A stretch of 64,000 nucleotides of DNA, taken from Xanthobacteraceae bacterium (GTDB lineage Bacteria > Pseudomonadota > Alphaproteobacteria > Rhizobiales > Xanthobacteraceae). The translations under genes were made by a program, and so were the position numbers. Under the pieces are notes generated by a model. It worked only from the letters and a program-made list of their open reading frames with translations. It was not told where the DNA came from and ran no database searches. The DNA lies in the NCBI GenBank assembly GCA_023954195.1, contig JAMLIK010000002.1, positions 744,001 through 808,000 on the forward strand. Direction: 5' to 3'. Numbering within the stretch: position 1 is the stretch's first letter; each line of letters begins with the position of its first letter. This document shows, in pieces, positions 51,993-59,757 of this stretch.

Positions 51993-52028
51993 CGTGCCCC
52001 GAATTGCGGTTGCGCCATCCCGTCTCGG

Positions 52029-52057
52029 TTATGCCAAAGGCTGTCCGGGGCCGTCAA
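52029..52057 (-). promoter_or_regulatory. candidate promoter for the GrlR-like gene
   Basis: On the minus strand, TTGACG (52057-52052) and GCATAA (52034-52029) are spaced by exactly 17 bases. The predicted start of transcription would lie about 30 bases upstream of the ATG. Confidence 0.4.
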
Positions 52058-52251
52058 CGCGACATTCGGTTCCGCGAGCTTGCCAACTGGCGCGGATGGC
52101 GGAATCGAACCCGCCGATGTTCTGAAGCCCGATCGGTCGCGGTGACAGGAGCGTCGCGCTTTTTCTTCAAATTGAGCGCGGCCATATCGCAAACGTAGGG
52201 CGGGACACGCGACCCGCGCCCCGCCCTTTGCAATCATCACGCCGGTTTTGA

Positions 52252-52743
52252 TTAACGGCGAGGTCCGCCGCCGCCAGGTCCACCGCCGCCATGTCCGCCG
52301 CCGCCAGGTCCGCCCGGCCGACCACCGCCGGGGGGACGCCCGGCGTGAGGAGGCCGCCCACCGGGAGGTCTGGCGTGCGGAGGCCGTCCGCCCGGAGGTC
52401 TGGCGTGCGGCGGTGGGCGGCCTCCGCCATGCCAGCCCGGCGGGGGCCGACCGCCGCCATGCCAGCGCGGCGGGGGCGGCCGGCGATGATCCCAGCCGTT
52501 CCAGCCGTGGCCGCCGCCCCACCCCATTCCGCGGTGCCAGGCAAAACCGCACCAGTAGAATCCGGGGCCGTTCCAGCCGTTGGGATAGAAGCAGAAGTTA
52601 TGGCCGCCGAACCAGAATTGCGTCTGCTGCACGTCCGTCGGCGCCGGGATGCCCGGTTGCACCGGAAGCGCCTGCGCCGGCGCGAGCGCGCCGAAGCTCA
52701 CGAGAGACAAAGTTGTTGTTGCTGCGTAAATCCACCGGCGCAT
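52252..52743 (-). CDS. secreted Gly/Pro/His/Arg-rich protein
   Basis: 163 residues from ATG 52743 (GGAGG 5 bases upstream). A signal peptide (IYAATTTLSLVSFGALAPAQA) is followed by a Trp/Gly segment (FWFGGHNFCFYPNGWNGPGF) and a C-terminal low-complexity region with repeats such as GRPPHARPPG and GGGRPPP. Similar GPRH-rich exported proteins are common in this group; their role is unknown. The repeats could expand or shrink. Confidence 0.75.
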   Translation of the reverse strand: MRRWIYAATTTLSLVSFGALAPAQALPVQPGIPAPTDVQQTQFWFGGHNFCFYPNGWNGPGFYWCGFAWHRGMGWGGGHGWNGWDHRRPPPPRWHGGGRPPPGWHGGGRPPPHARPPGGRPPHARPPGGRPPHAGRPPGGGRPGGPGGGGHGGGGPGGGGPRR

Positions 52744-52790
52744 GCGGTCCTCCAGTTGCCGACCAACTCGGCAATCATGATTCGCAAAGC

Positions 52791-52860
52791 TATAGCGTTT
52801 TCGAGCGATGCGGAATCGGGTCCGCGCAAAGAAAACGCTCCAGAACAAGAATCGAGAGCG
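52791..52860. repeat. dispersed GCGTTTTC...GAAAACGC repeat, copy E2 (reversed)
   Basis: AGCGTTTTCGAGCGATGCGG then TCCGCGCAAAGAAAACGCTC then CAGAACAAGAATCGAGAGCG. It is the complement-strand version of 33772-33840, with several substitutions. Confidence 0.7.
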
Positions 52861-53025
52861 GTTTCGGTTCCGATTCCCCGCGAACGGAAGCGGCTCCGGC
52901 GGCCGGTGGCAAGAATAACTGACGCGCGGCGCCTGGGAGAAAGCCGTCGCAGCGGGCGGGGCCCGGCATGGCCGGCCGGCGGGGATGCGGCGTGTCCCGC
53001 TGCAGAATCACGATAAAGTCGATCG

Positions 53026-53295
53026 ATGAGCTTGCACCGGGATATCTACTGGCTGGGCCGGCAATGGGCCGTGACGGGTTACGGGATTCAGGCTGTCGAT
53101 CAAAAGCGTTTCGGACACTACGATGTCGAGGCCGCGCGGATCGGGGACGAGGAAGTGGTCGCCGCGCTGCAAGCGCTCGACTGGTTCGATCTGGATGATT
53201 TCCGCGCCGCGATGCATCACGTCAAGCGGCGCCCGGCATCCGCGCGGACTCCCGGCTTTGGCGGTCCGCTCGGCGGTTCAGGCGGCGAAAAATGA
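53026..53295 (+). CDS. small hypothetical protein
   Basis: 89 residues (MSLHRDIYWLGRQWAVTGYG...). The amphipathic core WAVTGYGIQAVDQKRFGHYD followed by ALQALDWFDLDDFRAAMHH looks like a folded small protein, and the end is Gly-rich. No motif I can name. Codon use is typical of the genome. The Shine-Dalgarno is weak. It could be a real conserved small protein of this group. Confidence 0.55.
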   Translation: MSLHRDIYWLGRQWAVTGYGIQAVDQKRFGHYDVEAARIGDEEVVAALQALDWFDLDDFRAAMHHVKRRPASARTPGFGGPLGGSGGEK

Positions 53296-53321
53296 CCGGA
53301 GCCCGGCGCGGGCGGATTTTT

Positions 53322-53813
53322 CTATTTTCCGCCCTCGAACGCCGGATCGTAGGCAATGAACCGAACGATGCGCCAGCGCCCGTCATTTTCCTTTCGAAAG
53401 ACATCGAGGCCGATTTCAGTGCTGACGATATCGCCGGGAGATATCTTCAACGTCCAGTTCAGCCTGACAACGGCGAGGGTTTTATCGACGATGATGTCCT
53501 TGATATTCAGGCTGTAGTGAAACGACCGTTGCGGGTCATCGAGGGCTTTGCCGATGGTCGCGCATCGCGTTTCGTAACTCGCTTCACCTTGCCCTTGAAC
53601 ATCGGAAACCAGCGATTTGGAGAACAGGTCGCATGCCCCGACCTTGTCCCGGCTGTTGAAGCTCTCCGTCCACCGCCGGAGCCGCGATCTGATATCGGCC
53701 GCGTCATCCGCGATCGCAACGACAGGGTGGAATTGCAGGGCAAAAACGATGAATGGCAATCCGATGCGAACGCGGGAGAACATTGCGCCGATCGTCGTGC
53801 GGTCGCGCCTCAT
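53322..53813 (-). CDS. exported NTF2/SnoaL-like protein
   Basis: 163 residues. A signal peptide (IGLPFIVFALQFHPVVAIA) is followed by a cone-shaped NTF2-like domain: ADIRSRLRRWTESFNSRD, CDLFSKSLV, VRLNWTLKI, and the last strand GRWRIVRFIAYDPAF. Such domains serve as small enzymes or binding proteins. Catalytic residues cannot be assigned. It is convergent with the small gene at 53026. Confidence 0.72.
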   Translation of the reverse strand: MRRDRTTIGAMFSRVRIGLPFIVFALQFHPVVAIADDAADIRSRLRRWTESFNSRDKVGACDLFSKSLVSDVQGQGEASYETRCATIGKALDDPQRSFHYSLNIKDIIVDKTLAVVRLNWTLKISPGDIVSTEIGLDVFRKENDGRWRIVRFIAYDPAFEGGK

Positions 53814-53831
53814 CGTTTCGCCCCGCTGAAA

Positions 53832-54173
53832 TCACTCCGCAGCCGCAGCTACCGACAATCGATTGACCCGTGTTTCGCCTGCGATGTTATCGACCGTGAC
53901 ATGGGTGTCGTACCAGGTCAGGCGCGGCTTGACTCCGAAGCGCTCGGTCAATTCAGCGATCCTCGCTTCGGTAAACCAGGCTTCGGCCGCCGCTCGGCTC
54001 TCCCACAGATAGACGCCGCCTCCGCCGGAGTCCCCATTCAAGTAATCTTTCCGGATCAATCCCTTTGAGGCAAGGGCCCGGTAGGTCGGGGCGGAGCCGG
54101 TCCCGCCTGCGATAGCCTGCTCCTCGGTTCGCTTCGGGAGGTCGAACTGGACGATGACGATGCACGTTGCCAT
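53832..54173 (-). CDS. YdhR-like dimeric alpha/beta-barrel protein
   Basis: 113 residues from ATG 54173 (GGAG 7 bases upstream). It begins MATCIVIVQFDLPKRTEEQA, with the later strand GGGGVYLWESRAAAEAWFTE and an ending THVTVDNIAGE. This resembles YdhR and related small monooxygenase-like proteins that act as dimers. The substrate is unknown. An open frame further upstream is not used. Confidence 0.75.
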   Translation of the reverse strand: MATCIVIVQFDLPKRTEEQAIAGGTGSAPTYRALASKGLIRKDYLNGDSGGGGVYLWESRAAAEAWFTEARIAELTERFGVKPRLTWYDTHVTVDNIAGETRVNRLSVAAAAE

Positions 54174-54493
54174 GGGCTTTCTCCGTCGGAAACACCGATC
54201 TAACCGGAATATCGCCGAAACCGCCATCACCTGATCTCCCGTGCGACCTGCGCATCGGATGCTGGGCGGCGTCACCGAACGAATTCGGTCGTGGATTATC
54301 GGCCCGTTCGTCGGGGCGATCAACGGCAGTCGAATACGGGCGCGGAAGGCGACGGGTGTTCAGACGATACACGGCCACCCTTGCGGCGAGTGGGGGATCT
54401 CCAGCGCCCCCGTAGGCGGCTTTTGATCGTCTTGCATTCTCCATTCCCCTCGAAGGTTGAAAACCGTTGTCAAATCAGAAATAACCGGGGCCT
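54174..54493. other. spacer before tRNA-Arg
   Basis: 320 bases with no convincing gene. Near the right end, TTGAAA (54457-54462) and AATAAC (54480-54485) are 17 bases apart and could be the tRNA promoter. The predicted start of transcription would be only about 2 bases ahead of the tRNA. Confidence 0.4.
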
Positions 54494-54570
54494 GCGCTCG
54501 TAGCTCAGCTGGATAGAGCATCGGATTTCGATTCCGAGGGCCGGGAGTTCGAATCTCTCCGAGCGCGCCA
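54494..54570 (+). tRNA. tRNA-Arg, anticodon UCG
   Basis: 77 bases. Acceptor arms GCGCTCG and CGAGCGC, D-arm GCTC...GAGC, anticodon stem TCGGA/TCCGA with loop TTTCGAT (anticodon TCG), T-arm GGGAG TTCGAAT CTCTC, discriminator G and encoded CCA. It reads CGA codons. The integrase lies 166 bases downstream in the same direction, so the 3' end of this gene is the likely attachment site of the element. Confidence 0.95.
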
Positions 54571-54614
54571 CTAAGCTGTTCGTCAGCGTCCGCCCTTGTT
54601 CGTTCATGAAAGAC

Positions 54615-54640
54615 AAGCCCTTGCAACGCAGGGGCTTTTT
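54615..54640 (+). terminator. terminator behind tRNA-Arg
   Basis: AAGCCCTTG (54615-54623), loop CAACG and CAGGGGCTT (54629-54637, one G-T pair), running into TTTTT. It ends the tRNA transcript 45 bases after the CCA. Confidence 0.8.
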
Positions 54641-54678
54641 GCGTTTTCAGTGGTTTTACGTATTCGTGCGAACACTCA

Positions 54679-54713
54679 TACTGCCGCAGTATTGACGTGA
54701 GGTTTGACGTGAG
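54679..54713. promoter_or_regulatory. operator-like repeats before the integrase gene
   Basis: A palindrome TACTGCCGCAGTA (54679-54691) is followed directly by two direct copies of TTGACGTGAG (54692-54701 and 54704-54713), 12 bases apart. They lie 24 bases before the integrase ATG and could bind the integrase arm domain or the AlpA-like protein. Confidence 0.5.
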
Positions 54714-54736
54714 TTCGGAACACCCTTGGAGGGATC

Positions 54737-55876
54737 ATGGGAAATCTGACGGCGCTACAGGTCAAAAACGCGCAACCGGGGACGAAGCTGTTAGACGGCG
54801 ACGGACTACGCCTGGACGTCGACAAACAAGGCAATGCGGCATGGAATTTTCGCTACACGTCGCCGGTGAATCGGCGCGAGCGACTCATGGGGCTGGGCTC
54901 GATCAAGGTCGTTTCGCTGGCGGATGCGCGCGAATTGGCAGCCGACATGCGGAAGCAAATCCGCAGCGGCATCGATCCGTTAGAGGCCAAGGCGGCAGCT
55001 AAGGCGGCAATCAAGGTCGAGGAACGCAAGGCGACCACGTTCCGGCAATACGCCAGCGGCTACATCGACGCGCACGAATCGGCGTGGCGAAGCCCGATCG
55101 TTCGGCGATCGTGGCGGAGCACAATGCGGGACCATGTATTTCCGGTCATCGGCGACATGGCAGCGGGGGACGTTGACGTCGAGGCCGTGTTAAAAGTCCT
55201 GCGGCCGATATGGGACGCGAAAAAAGAAACCGCCCGATCGGTGCGGAGCCGAATCGAAAACATCCTATCGGCCGCGCGCGTCGAAGGGTTGCGGACGGGA
55301 GAAAATCCCGCCGTCTGGCGCGGCAATCTCGAATTCTTGCTGGCGCGGCACAAGCGCAAGGCGGATGTGAAACATCATGCGGCCCTACCATGGAGGGAAA
55401 TGCCGGCTTTCTGGCGAAGCCTTGCCGCTGACACGTCGGACGCGGCGCGCATGTTGCGGTGGATCATCACGACCGCGGCTCGCTACGGCGAGGCTGCACG
55501 CATGGGAAAAGGCGAAATCGTCAGCGATCTGTGGACGGTGCCGGGCGCGCGGATGAAAGGCGGTAAAGAGCACTGTGTTCCGCTCACCAAGTTGGCGCTC
55601 GCGCAGTTACCATTTCGCCCCGTCAGCGACGTCGCATTGACGAAATGCATTCGGCGGAACACCGATCTACCAGCATCAACTCATGGATTCCGGAGTTGTT
55701 TTAGGGATTGGTGCGGCGATGCGACTGACTATCCGCGCGAGGTCGCAGAGGCGGCATTGGCTCACGCTGTTGGTAGCGAAGTTGAACAGGCGTATCGGCG
55801 TGGCAGCGCGTTGGCAAAACGGCGAAAACTCATGGACGAATGGTCCCGCTTTCTGGCGAACACGCCACCGTCTTGA
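54737..55876 (+). CDS. tyrosine-recombinase integrase
   Basis: 379 residues; GGAGGG lies 4 bases before the ATG. An N-terminal arm-binding domain of P4/DUF4102 type (LTALQVKNAQPGTKLLDGDG) is followed by the core-binding domain (about 98-190) and the catalytic domain, with Arg249 (TAARYGEA), His316-Arg319 (THGFRS), His343 (LAHAVG) and the nucleophile Tyr353 (EQAYRR). It integrates and, with an excision factor, excises the element at the tRNA. Confidence 0.93.
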   Translation: MGNLTALQVKNAQPGTKLLDGDGLRLDVDKQGNAAWNFRYTSPVNRRERLMGLGSIKVVSLADARELAADMRKQIRSGIDPLEAKAAAKAAIKVEERKATTFRQYASGYIDAHESAWRSPIVRRSWRSTMRDHVFPVIGDMAAGDVDVEAVLKVLRPIWDAKKETARSVRSRIENILSAARVEGLRTGENPAVWRGNLEFLLARHKRKADVKHHAALPWREMPAFWRSLAADTSDAARMLRWIITTAARYGEAARMGKGEIVSDLWTVPGARMKGGKEHCVPLTKLALAQLPFRPVSDVALTKCIRRNTDLPASTHGFRSCFRDWCGDATDYPREVAEAALAHAVGSEVEQAYRRGSALAKRRKLMDEWSRFLANTPPS

Positions 55877-55964
55877 CTTTGGGCGGCATTAGTAATAGGA
55901 TGTGTTTCTCTTGAGGATTGCGACTGGCGGACGCCGTTGCGATCCCTTTTTTGTATCTGTCGCA

Positions 55965-56003
55965 CCCTGCCTGTCTCTTGATTGAGATCGGCGGGGATTT
56001 TTT
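55965..56003 (+). terminator. hairpin with T6 behind the integrase, before the AlpA-like gene
   Basis: CCCTGCC (55965-55971) pairs with GGCGGGG (55990-55996), an inner stem GTCTC/GAGAT extends it, and TTTTTT follows (55998-56003). It can end integrase transcription. Its tail GGCGGGGATTTTTTG nearly repeats the one at 59729-59742. Confidence 0.75.
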
Positions 56004-56026
56004 GTTTCAAGATGGGAGAAAACTAA

Positions 56027-56212
56027 ATGCAGTCCTTTTCCATTTCCAAATTCTGCGAACGGCAGTCGATCGGCCGGACGCTTTATTACGAGCTGCGGAA
56101 GCGGGGCAAAACGCCACGCACGTTTAGAGTTGGCAGCGTCGAGCGGATATCCGAGGAAGCCGAACGCGAGTGGGTGAAGGCGCGCGAAGCGGAAAGCGAG
56201 GCCGCAGCATGA
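56027..56212 (+). CDS. AlpA/excisionase-like helix-turn-helix protein
   Basis: 61 residues. SISKFCERQSIGRTLYYELR is a typical winged-helix start in which the second helix (SIGRTLYYELRK) reads DNA, followed by FRVGSVERISEEAEREW. AlpA-type proteins turn on or direct excision of P4-like elements. Shine-Dalgarno GGGAG lies before the ATG. Its stop overlaps the next gene as ATGA. Confidence 0.75.
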   Translation: MQSFSISKFCERQSIGRTLYYELRKRGKTPRTFRVGSVERISEEAEREWVKAREAESEAAA

Positions 56213-56580
56213 CCGGACTCGCGTTCTATGCCGAACACCCCGAACGCCTGCCGCCGCTGCGCATCGCGCCGTACCGTGATCCAATGGGGTGGTTCTTAAA
56301 GCAATCGCCGACGGCATCCGACCCGCGCGTCGCAGCGGACTATATGTGGTTTCGCGATCACCCGGATCGTCGCTTCAGGATGCGCAACACCTCCCGCATC
56401 CGCGACGGTCACTGGCATGTGTCGATCACAGATCGATACCATCTCAATCGAACGCTTAACTTCAGCGTGGACGTTACTGATCGCCGCATCCCGCCGCCTG
56501 CATTCTGGCAGGACGAAATCATCATCGAAGTACTGCGCGACATCGGCCGAACGCTTCCGGAGCCTGAACATGCCGGATGA
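56209..56580 (+). CDS. element-encoded protein of unknown function
   Basis: 123 residues from ATG 56209, coupled to the AlpA-like gene by a 4-base overlap. The sequence is rich in Arg and aromatic residues (ADYMWFRDHPDRRFRMRN; WHVSITDRYHLNRTL) and has no motif I recognise. It looks soluble. Its position with AlpA suggests an early-region role. Confidence 0.6.
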   Translation: MTGLAFYAEHPERLPPLRIAPYRDPMGWFLKQSPTASDPRVAADYMWFRDHPDRRFRMRNTSRIRDGHWHVSITDRYHLNRTLNFSVDVTDRRIPPPAFWQDEIIIEVLRDIGRTLPEPEHAG

Positions 56581-56743
56581 AACTGTCACCATCCGCCGGG
56601 CCGATCTTGAACGTCTGGCGTTCGCGATTGCTGAAACAAAAGCCGCGCGCGCCAAGGCCGACAACGCCTATGGCACGTTCCGCCGTCAGCTTGCCGGACT
56701 CGAACATCTGATCGCGTCGATCCGCGTGCAGCAGGCGCAATAG
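56570..56743 (+). CDS. short coiled protein of unknown function
   Basis: 57 residues, starting in an 11-base overlap with the previous gene. The protein is almost wholly helical (RRADLERLAFAIAETKAARA), with a heptad-like pattern. Its function is unknown; the overlap supports it being real. Confidence 0.55.
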   Translation: MPDETVTIRRADLERLAFAIAETKAARAKADNAYGTFRRQLAGLEHLIASIRVQQAQ

Positions 56744-56755
56744 CGTAAAAGAAAA

Positions 56756-56776
56756 CCCCGCCGTGCGAGGGCGGGG
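56756..56776 (-). terminator. hairpin before the primase gene, oriented for the minus strand
   Basis: CCCCGCC, a 7-base loop and GGCGGGG form a 7-bp stem. The T-run (TTTTCTTTT) is on the minus strand only. On the plus strand it would act as an attenuator at most. No minus-strand gene reads into it here. Confidence 0.5.
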
Positions 56777-56808
56777 CTCTGTAGCGGCGATGGAGGCCGC
56801 ATTAAAGT

Positions 56809-59175
56809 ATGACAGACAACATATCATATGGCGTCACCGACACAAGCGTTTTTAACGCTGCGGTACATATGGCCCAGGCAGGCTGGATGATCTTCCCCGC
56901 ACCGCCGGGCGAAAAGAAATCGTACAAATCAATCGAATTTAGCGGCACACTATGGGGCGCCACTCGCGATCCGGACATTGTGCGCGACGACTTCACGCGT
57001 TGGCCGCAGGCTAGAATTGGCTTGCTGACCGGTCCGGACAATAATTGCTTCGTTCTCGACGTCGATACGGAGGAAGGCCACGGCGTCGACGGATTCGCGT
57101 CGCTCGCATTGCTTGAAACGGCACACGGTTCATTACCGCCGACCCTGCAAGCTGAAAGTCCGAGTGGGTCAATCCACTACTATTTTCGGCACCCTGGCAT
57201 TCACGTCAGATCGCGAAAGCTGAAAGGTTCGGCTGGAATTGACGTCAAGGGCAATGGCGGCATGATCATCGCACCGCCGAGTGCGAACCCTGAGGGCGGC
57301 GCCTATCGCTGGAGAAACGCGCTTCCCATCGCTGACGCGCCGTCGTGGTTGCTCGACATGATCGTGTCAACCGAGCCCGACCGTGCGACAGCGACCGACG
57401 TTGCGGCGATTACAGAATATTCGATCGATGAAATTCGATGGTGGATTGATCGCAATCGATCCGAATTCGACGAGATCACGCAAGACCAAGGCGAATGGGT
57501 ATTCTTCGGCAAAGCGCTTAAGCTGCACGCACCAGGCGACGACGGCCTAGACCTGTTATTGTCACTGACTTATGACGGCGCCGAGTTGATCACGAAGCGC
57601 TGGTGGAACGAATTCAGCGCGGACTACAAAGCCGGAATGCGAACGTGGGCGCACTACGTCTCAACGGACAATGTCACAAAAATCGATTGGATGTTTCGGC
57701 ATGTCATCGGCTGTCCGCGTCCGGCCCGCGACGGGCAGAACATAGAGATCGCGCCGGAAATCCTTAAGCGGCATCGGGCCGAGCGCGATCAGTATCTCGC
57801 GGCGCAGATAGGGCCGCTACCGGAGCATCCCGAACTGACTGCGCCGCAGGCCGACGCGCTTGTGCAGTTCTGGGCGCATCTTCCGTCGGGCAAGATTATT
57901 CACGAAGCATCGCGGGCGTTATGGGCATCCGGCAGTTTCGATAAGCATGTCGGGCGCGTCAAAGACGCGATGAAACTTGAAGGGCCGGGGGCGCTGGCGT
58001 CGACGTGGCTTTCGCAACATCGCGCGGTGCAGTCTATCGGCTGGGAACCGGCCGAACCAATGATCATTGAAGGCCGCGTCCTGACCGAGGGCGGATGGAT
58101 GTATGCACCGGGCTGTCGGACGTTCAATCTATACGCTCCGAGCAATTTGATCCCCGCGAAAGGCGACGTCTCGCTCTGGTTGGATCATCTGCGCTTCATC
58201 TATCCTGCGGAAGCGGAGCACGTCATCGCATGGTTTGCGCATCGCGTTCAGCGTCCAGGGGACAAGATCAACCACGGACTGGTGTTCATAGGCAGCCCCG
58301 GCATCGGCAAAGACACGGCGATCGAGCCGGTGGTGGCGGCGATCGGATCGCACAACTTCAAAAGCATCACTGCCGCGAAGTTCTTCAATTCGGATTTCAA
58401 TGGCTATCTCAAATCGGTGATGCTCCGGATCGACGAAGTTCACGATCTCGGTGGCGAGTCGAAATACGCATTTCACGACAGAACCAAGCCAATCCTGGCC
58501 GCTCCGCCGATGATGCACGACATTAACGAGAAGCATGTTCCCCACCACGCCGCGCGGAATGTCTGCGGCGTGATCCTGACCAGCAATCACGCGGACGCGC
58601 TGTTTCTCGATCGCGAAGATCGTCGCCACTTCGTCTGCATCTCGGATCGTCGGAAGGACGAATTTCCAAATGGCTATTTTGAACGTCTATATCGCTGGTT
58701 CGACGCCGGGGGAAACGAAGCCGTCGCATACTACCTGGCCCATTATGACCTGACCGCATTCGACGCCAAGGCGCCACCGCCAAAAACCGCGGGATGGCAC
58801 GCCGTCGTCGCGGCGGGGTTGGCACCGGAGAGCGGCGATCTGACCGATGCGATCGCGGATCTCGGAACGCCACCGGCGGTGACGATTGCGATGATCAAGG
58901 CGAAAGCGCCGATGCGGCTGTTGGCGATGTTCGAAGATGCAAAGTTTCGGAAGAACATTCCGCGGCGGTTTTCTGAATGCGGCTACGTCGCGGTCGTGAA
59001 CCCCGACGCTGTCGAGAGCGGTGGCCGTTGGCGCCTGCCGGGCGGGAAGGCGGCAATCTACGCTCGCCAGGATTTGTCAGAACCGGAACGAGTGAGCGCG
59101 GCGCGACGTCTGGTCGCGACCGGAAACCTATCGCCATCGACGCCAAGGGGACAATTGCCACCGCTGCCGTATTGA
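56809..59175 (+). CDS. bifunctional primase-polymerase/D5-type helicase
   Basis: 788 residues. An N-terminal prim-pol domain (about 10-185: PAPPGEKKSYKS, LTGPDNNCFVLDVDTEEGHG, GIDVKGNGGMIIAPPS) carries the acidic metal-binding residues. A PriCT-like middle part follows (about 200-300: DEIRWWIDRNRSEFDEITQD). The C-terminal SF3-like ATPase has Walker A GSPGIGKDT (495-503) and RIDEVHDLGGE as Walker B. It would start and drive replication of the excised element. No separate replication genes are near. Confidence 0.88.
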   Translation: MTDNISYGVTDTSVFNAAVHMAQAGWMIFPAPPGEKKSYKSIEFSGTLWGATRDPDIVRDDFTRWPQARIGLLTGPDNNCFVLDVDTEEGHGVDGFASLALLETAHGSLPPTLQAESPSGSIHYYFRHPGIHVRSRKLKGSAGIDVKGNGGMIIAPPSANPEGGAYRWRNALPIADAPSWLLDMIVSTEPDRATATDVAAITEYSIDEIRWWIDRNRSEFDEITQDQGEWVFFGKALKLHAPGDDGLDLLLSLTYDGAELITKRWWNEFSADYKAGMRTWAHYVSTDNVTKIDWMFRHVIGCPRPARDGQNIEIAPEILKRHRAERDQYLAAQIGPLPEHPELTAPQADALVQFWAHLPSGKIIHEASRALWASGSFDKHVGRVKDAMKLEGPGALASTWLSQHRAVQSIGWEPAEPMIIEGRVLTEGGWMYAPGCRTFNLYAPSNLIPAKGDVSLWLDHLRFIYPAEAEHVIAWFAHRVQRPGDKINHGLVFIGSPGIGKDTAIEPVVAAIGSHNFKSITAAKFFNSDFNGYLKSVMLRIDEVHDLGGESKYAFHDRTKPILAAPPMMHDINEKHVPHHAARNVCGVILTSNHADALFLDREDRRHFVCISDRRKDEFPNGYFERLYRWFDAGGNEAVAYYLAHYDLTAFDAKAPPPKTAGWHAVVAAGLAPESGDLTDAIADLGTPPAVTIAMIKAKAPMRLLAMFEDAKFRKNIPRRFSECGYVAVVNPDAVESGGRWRLPGGKAAIYARQDLSEPERVSAARRLVATGNLSPSTPRGQLPPLPY

Positions 59176-59189
59176 TCCGCTGGGCGCGT

Positions 59190-59298
59190 GGGCGCTATGG
59201 GCGCGGTTTTTCTACTGTTGTCAAAATCTCTCTCTATCTCTCTATAGAACGGACAGAAGCAAAAATGAATACAATGGAAAACCGCGCCCATAGCGCCC
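59190..59298. promoter_or_regulatory. perfect 21-bp inverted repeat spanning a gene start
   Basis: The arm 59190-59210 (GGGCGCTATGGGCGCGG plus TTTT) is matched exactly by its complement at 59278-59298. The 67 bases between hold a CT-rich tract (tctctctctatctctctat) and the start codon at 59265. The left arm is extended by a further GGGCGC unit (59182-59187). RNA from here could fold the start region into a long hairpin, or the arms may be protein-binding sites. Confidence 0.7.
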
Positions 59299-59651
59299 GA
59301 CCTGCCCAGCCGCTAATTCAACTCATAAAAATACTCCGCACGTATCCCGACCTGACGATCGAAGGCGTCGGTGGTGATCGCTACGGCGCGGCGCGCGCCA
59401 ACCTGCTTGGCCGTTACGATCAGTTCGGCGAAGTGCTTGCGTGGCTGGCGACGCCGTCGGCGCGGAAGTCGATCCGACGCAATGGCGGTTATAGTTATGG
59501 CATCAAGCACGATGCCGAGAAGGCGATCGGCGGGCACCTGCCGAACGGCGTCCTGATCGCGGCCGCACTGGCAGCCAGCCACCGCATCCGCCGAATTGCC
59601 GGCTCTGTGAACTGCCGGATTTGTCAACGCGCCGCCACTCCCAGAATGTAA
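59265..59651 (+). CDS. element-encoded protein of unknown function
   Basis: 128 residues from ATG 59265. The middle part (LIQLIKILRTYPDLTIEG, then RYGAARANLLGRYDQFGE) is helical, and the end has two Cys (NCRICQRA). No recognised family. Codons 5-11 form the right arm of the perfect inverted repeat, so translation may be controlled by RNA folding. Confidence 0.6.
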   Translation: MNTMENRAHSARPAQPLIQLIKILRTYPDLTIEGVGGDRYGAARANLLGRYDQFGEVLAWLATPSARKSIRRNGGYSYGIKHDAEKAIGGHLPNGVLIAAALAASHRIRRIAGSVNCRICQRAATPRM

Positions 59652-59704
59652 TTTTCTGTTAGGAGCTTTCGTTTACACTTCGTCTCCAAGTTGATGTGTG
59701 TCAA

Positions 59705-59741
59705 CCCGCTCGCGGTATGAAAGCCGCCGGCGGGATTTTTT
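59705..59741 (+). terminator. hairpin with T6 before the portal gene
   Basis: CCCGC (59705-59709) pairs with GCGGG (59730-59734) around an inner GCGG/CCGC stem, then A and TTTTTT. It separates the early (replication) and late (head) genes. It lies only 16 bases before the portal start codon. Confidence 0.65.
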
Positions 59742-59757
59742 GCGTTTCCGGAGAACC

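Noticed and set aside
52060-52150. tmRNA (two-piece ssrA) on the minus strand
   Set aside because: A T-arm-like piece exists, but the matching 5' acceptor strand and tag reading frame are absent, and the GrlR-like gene starts too soon to leave room.
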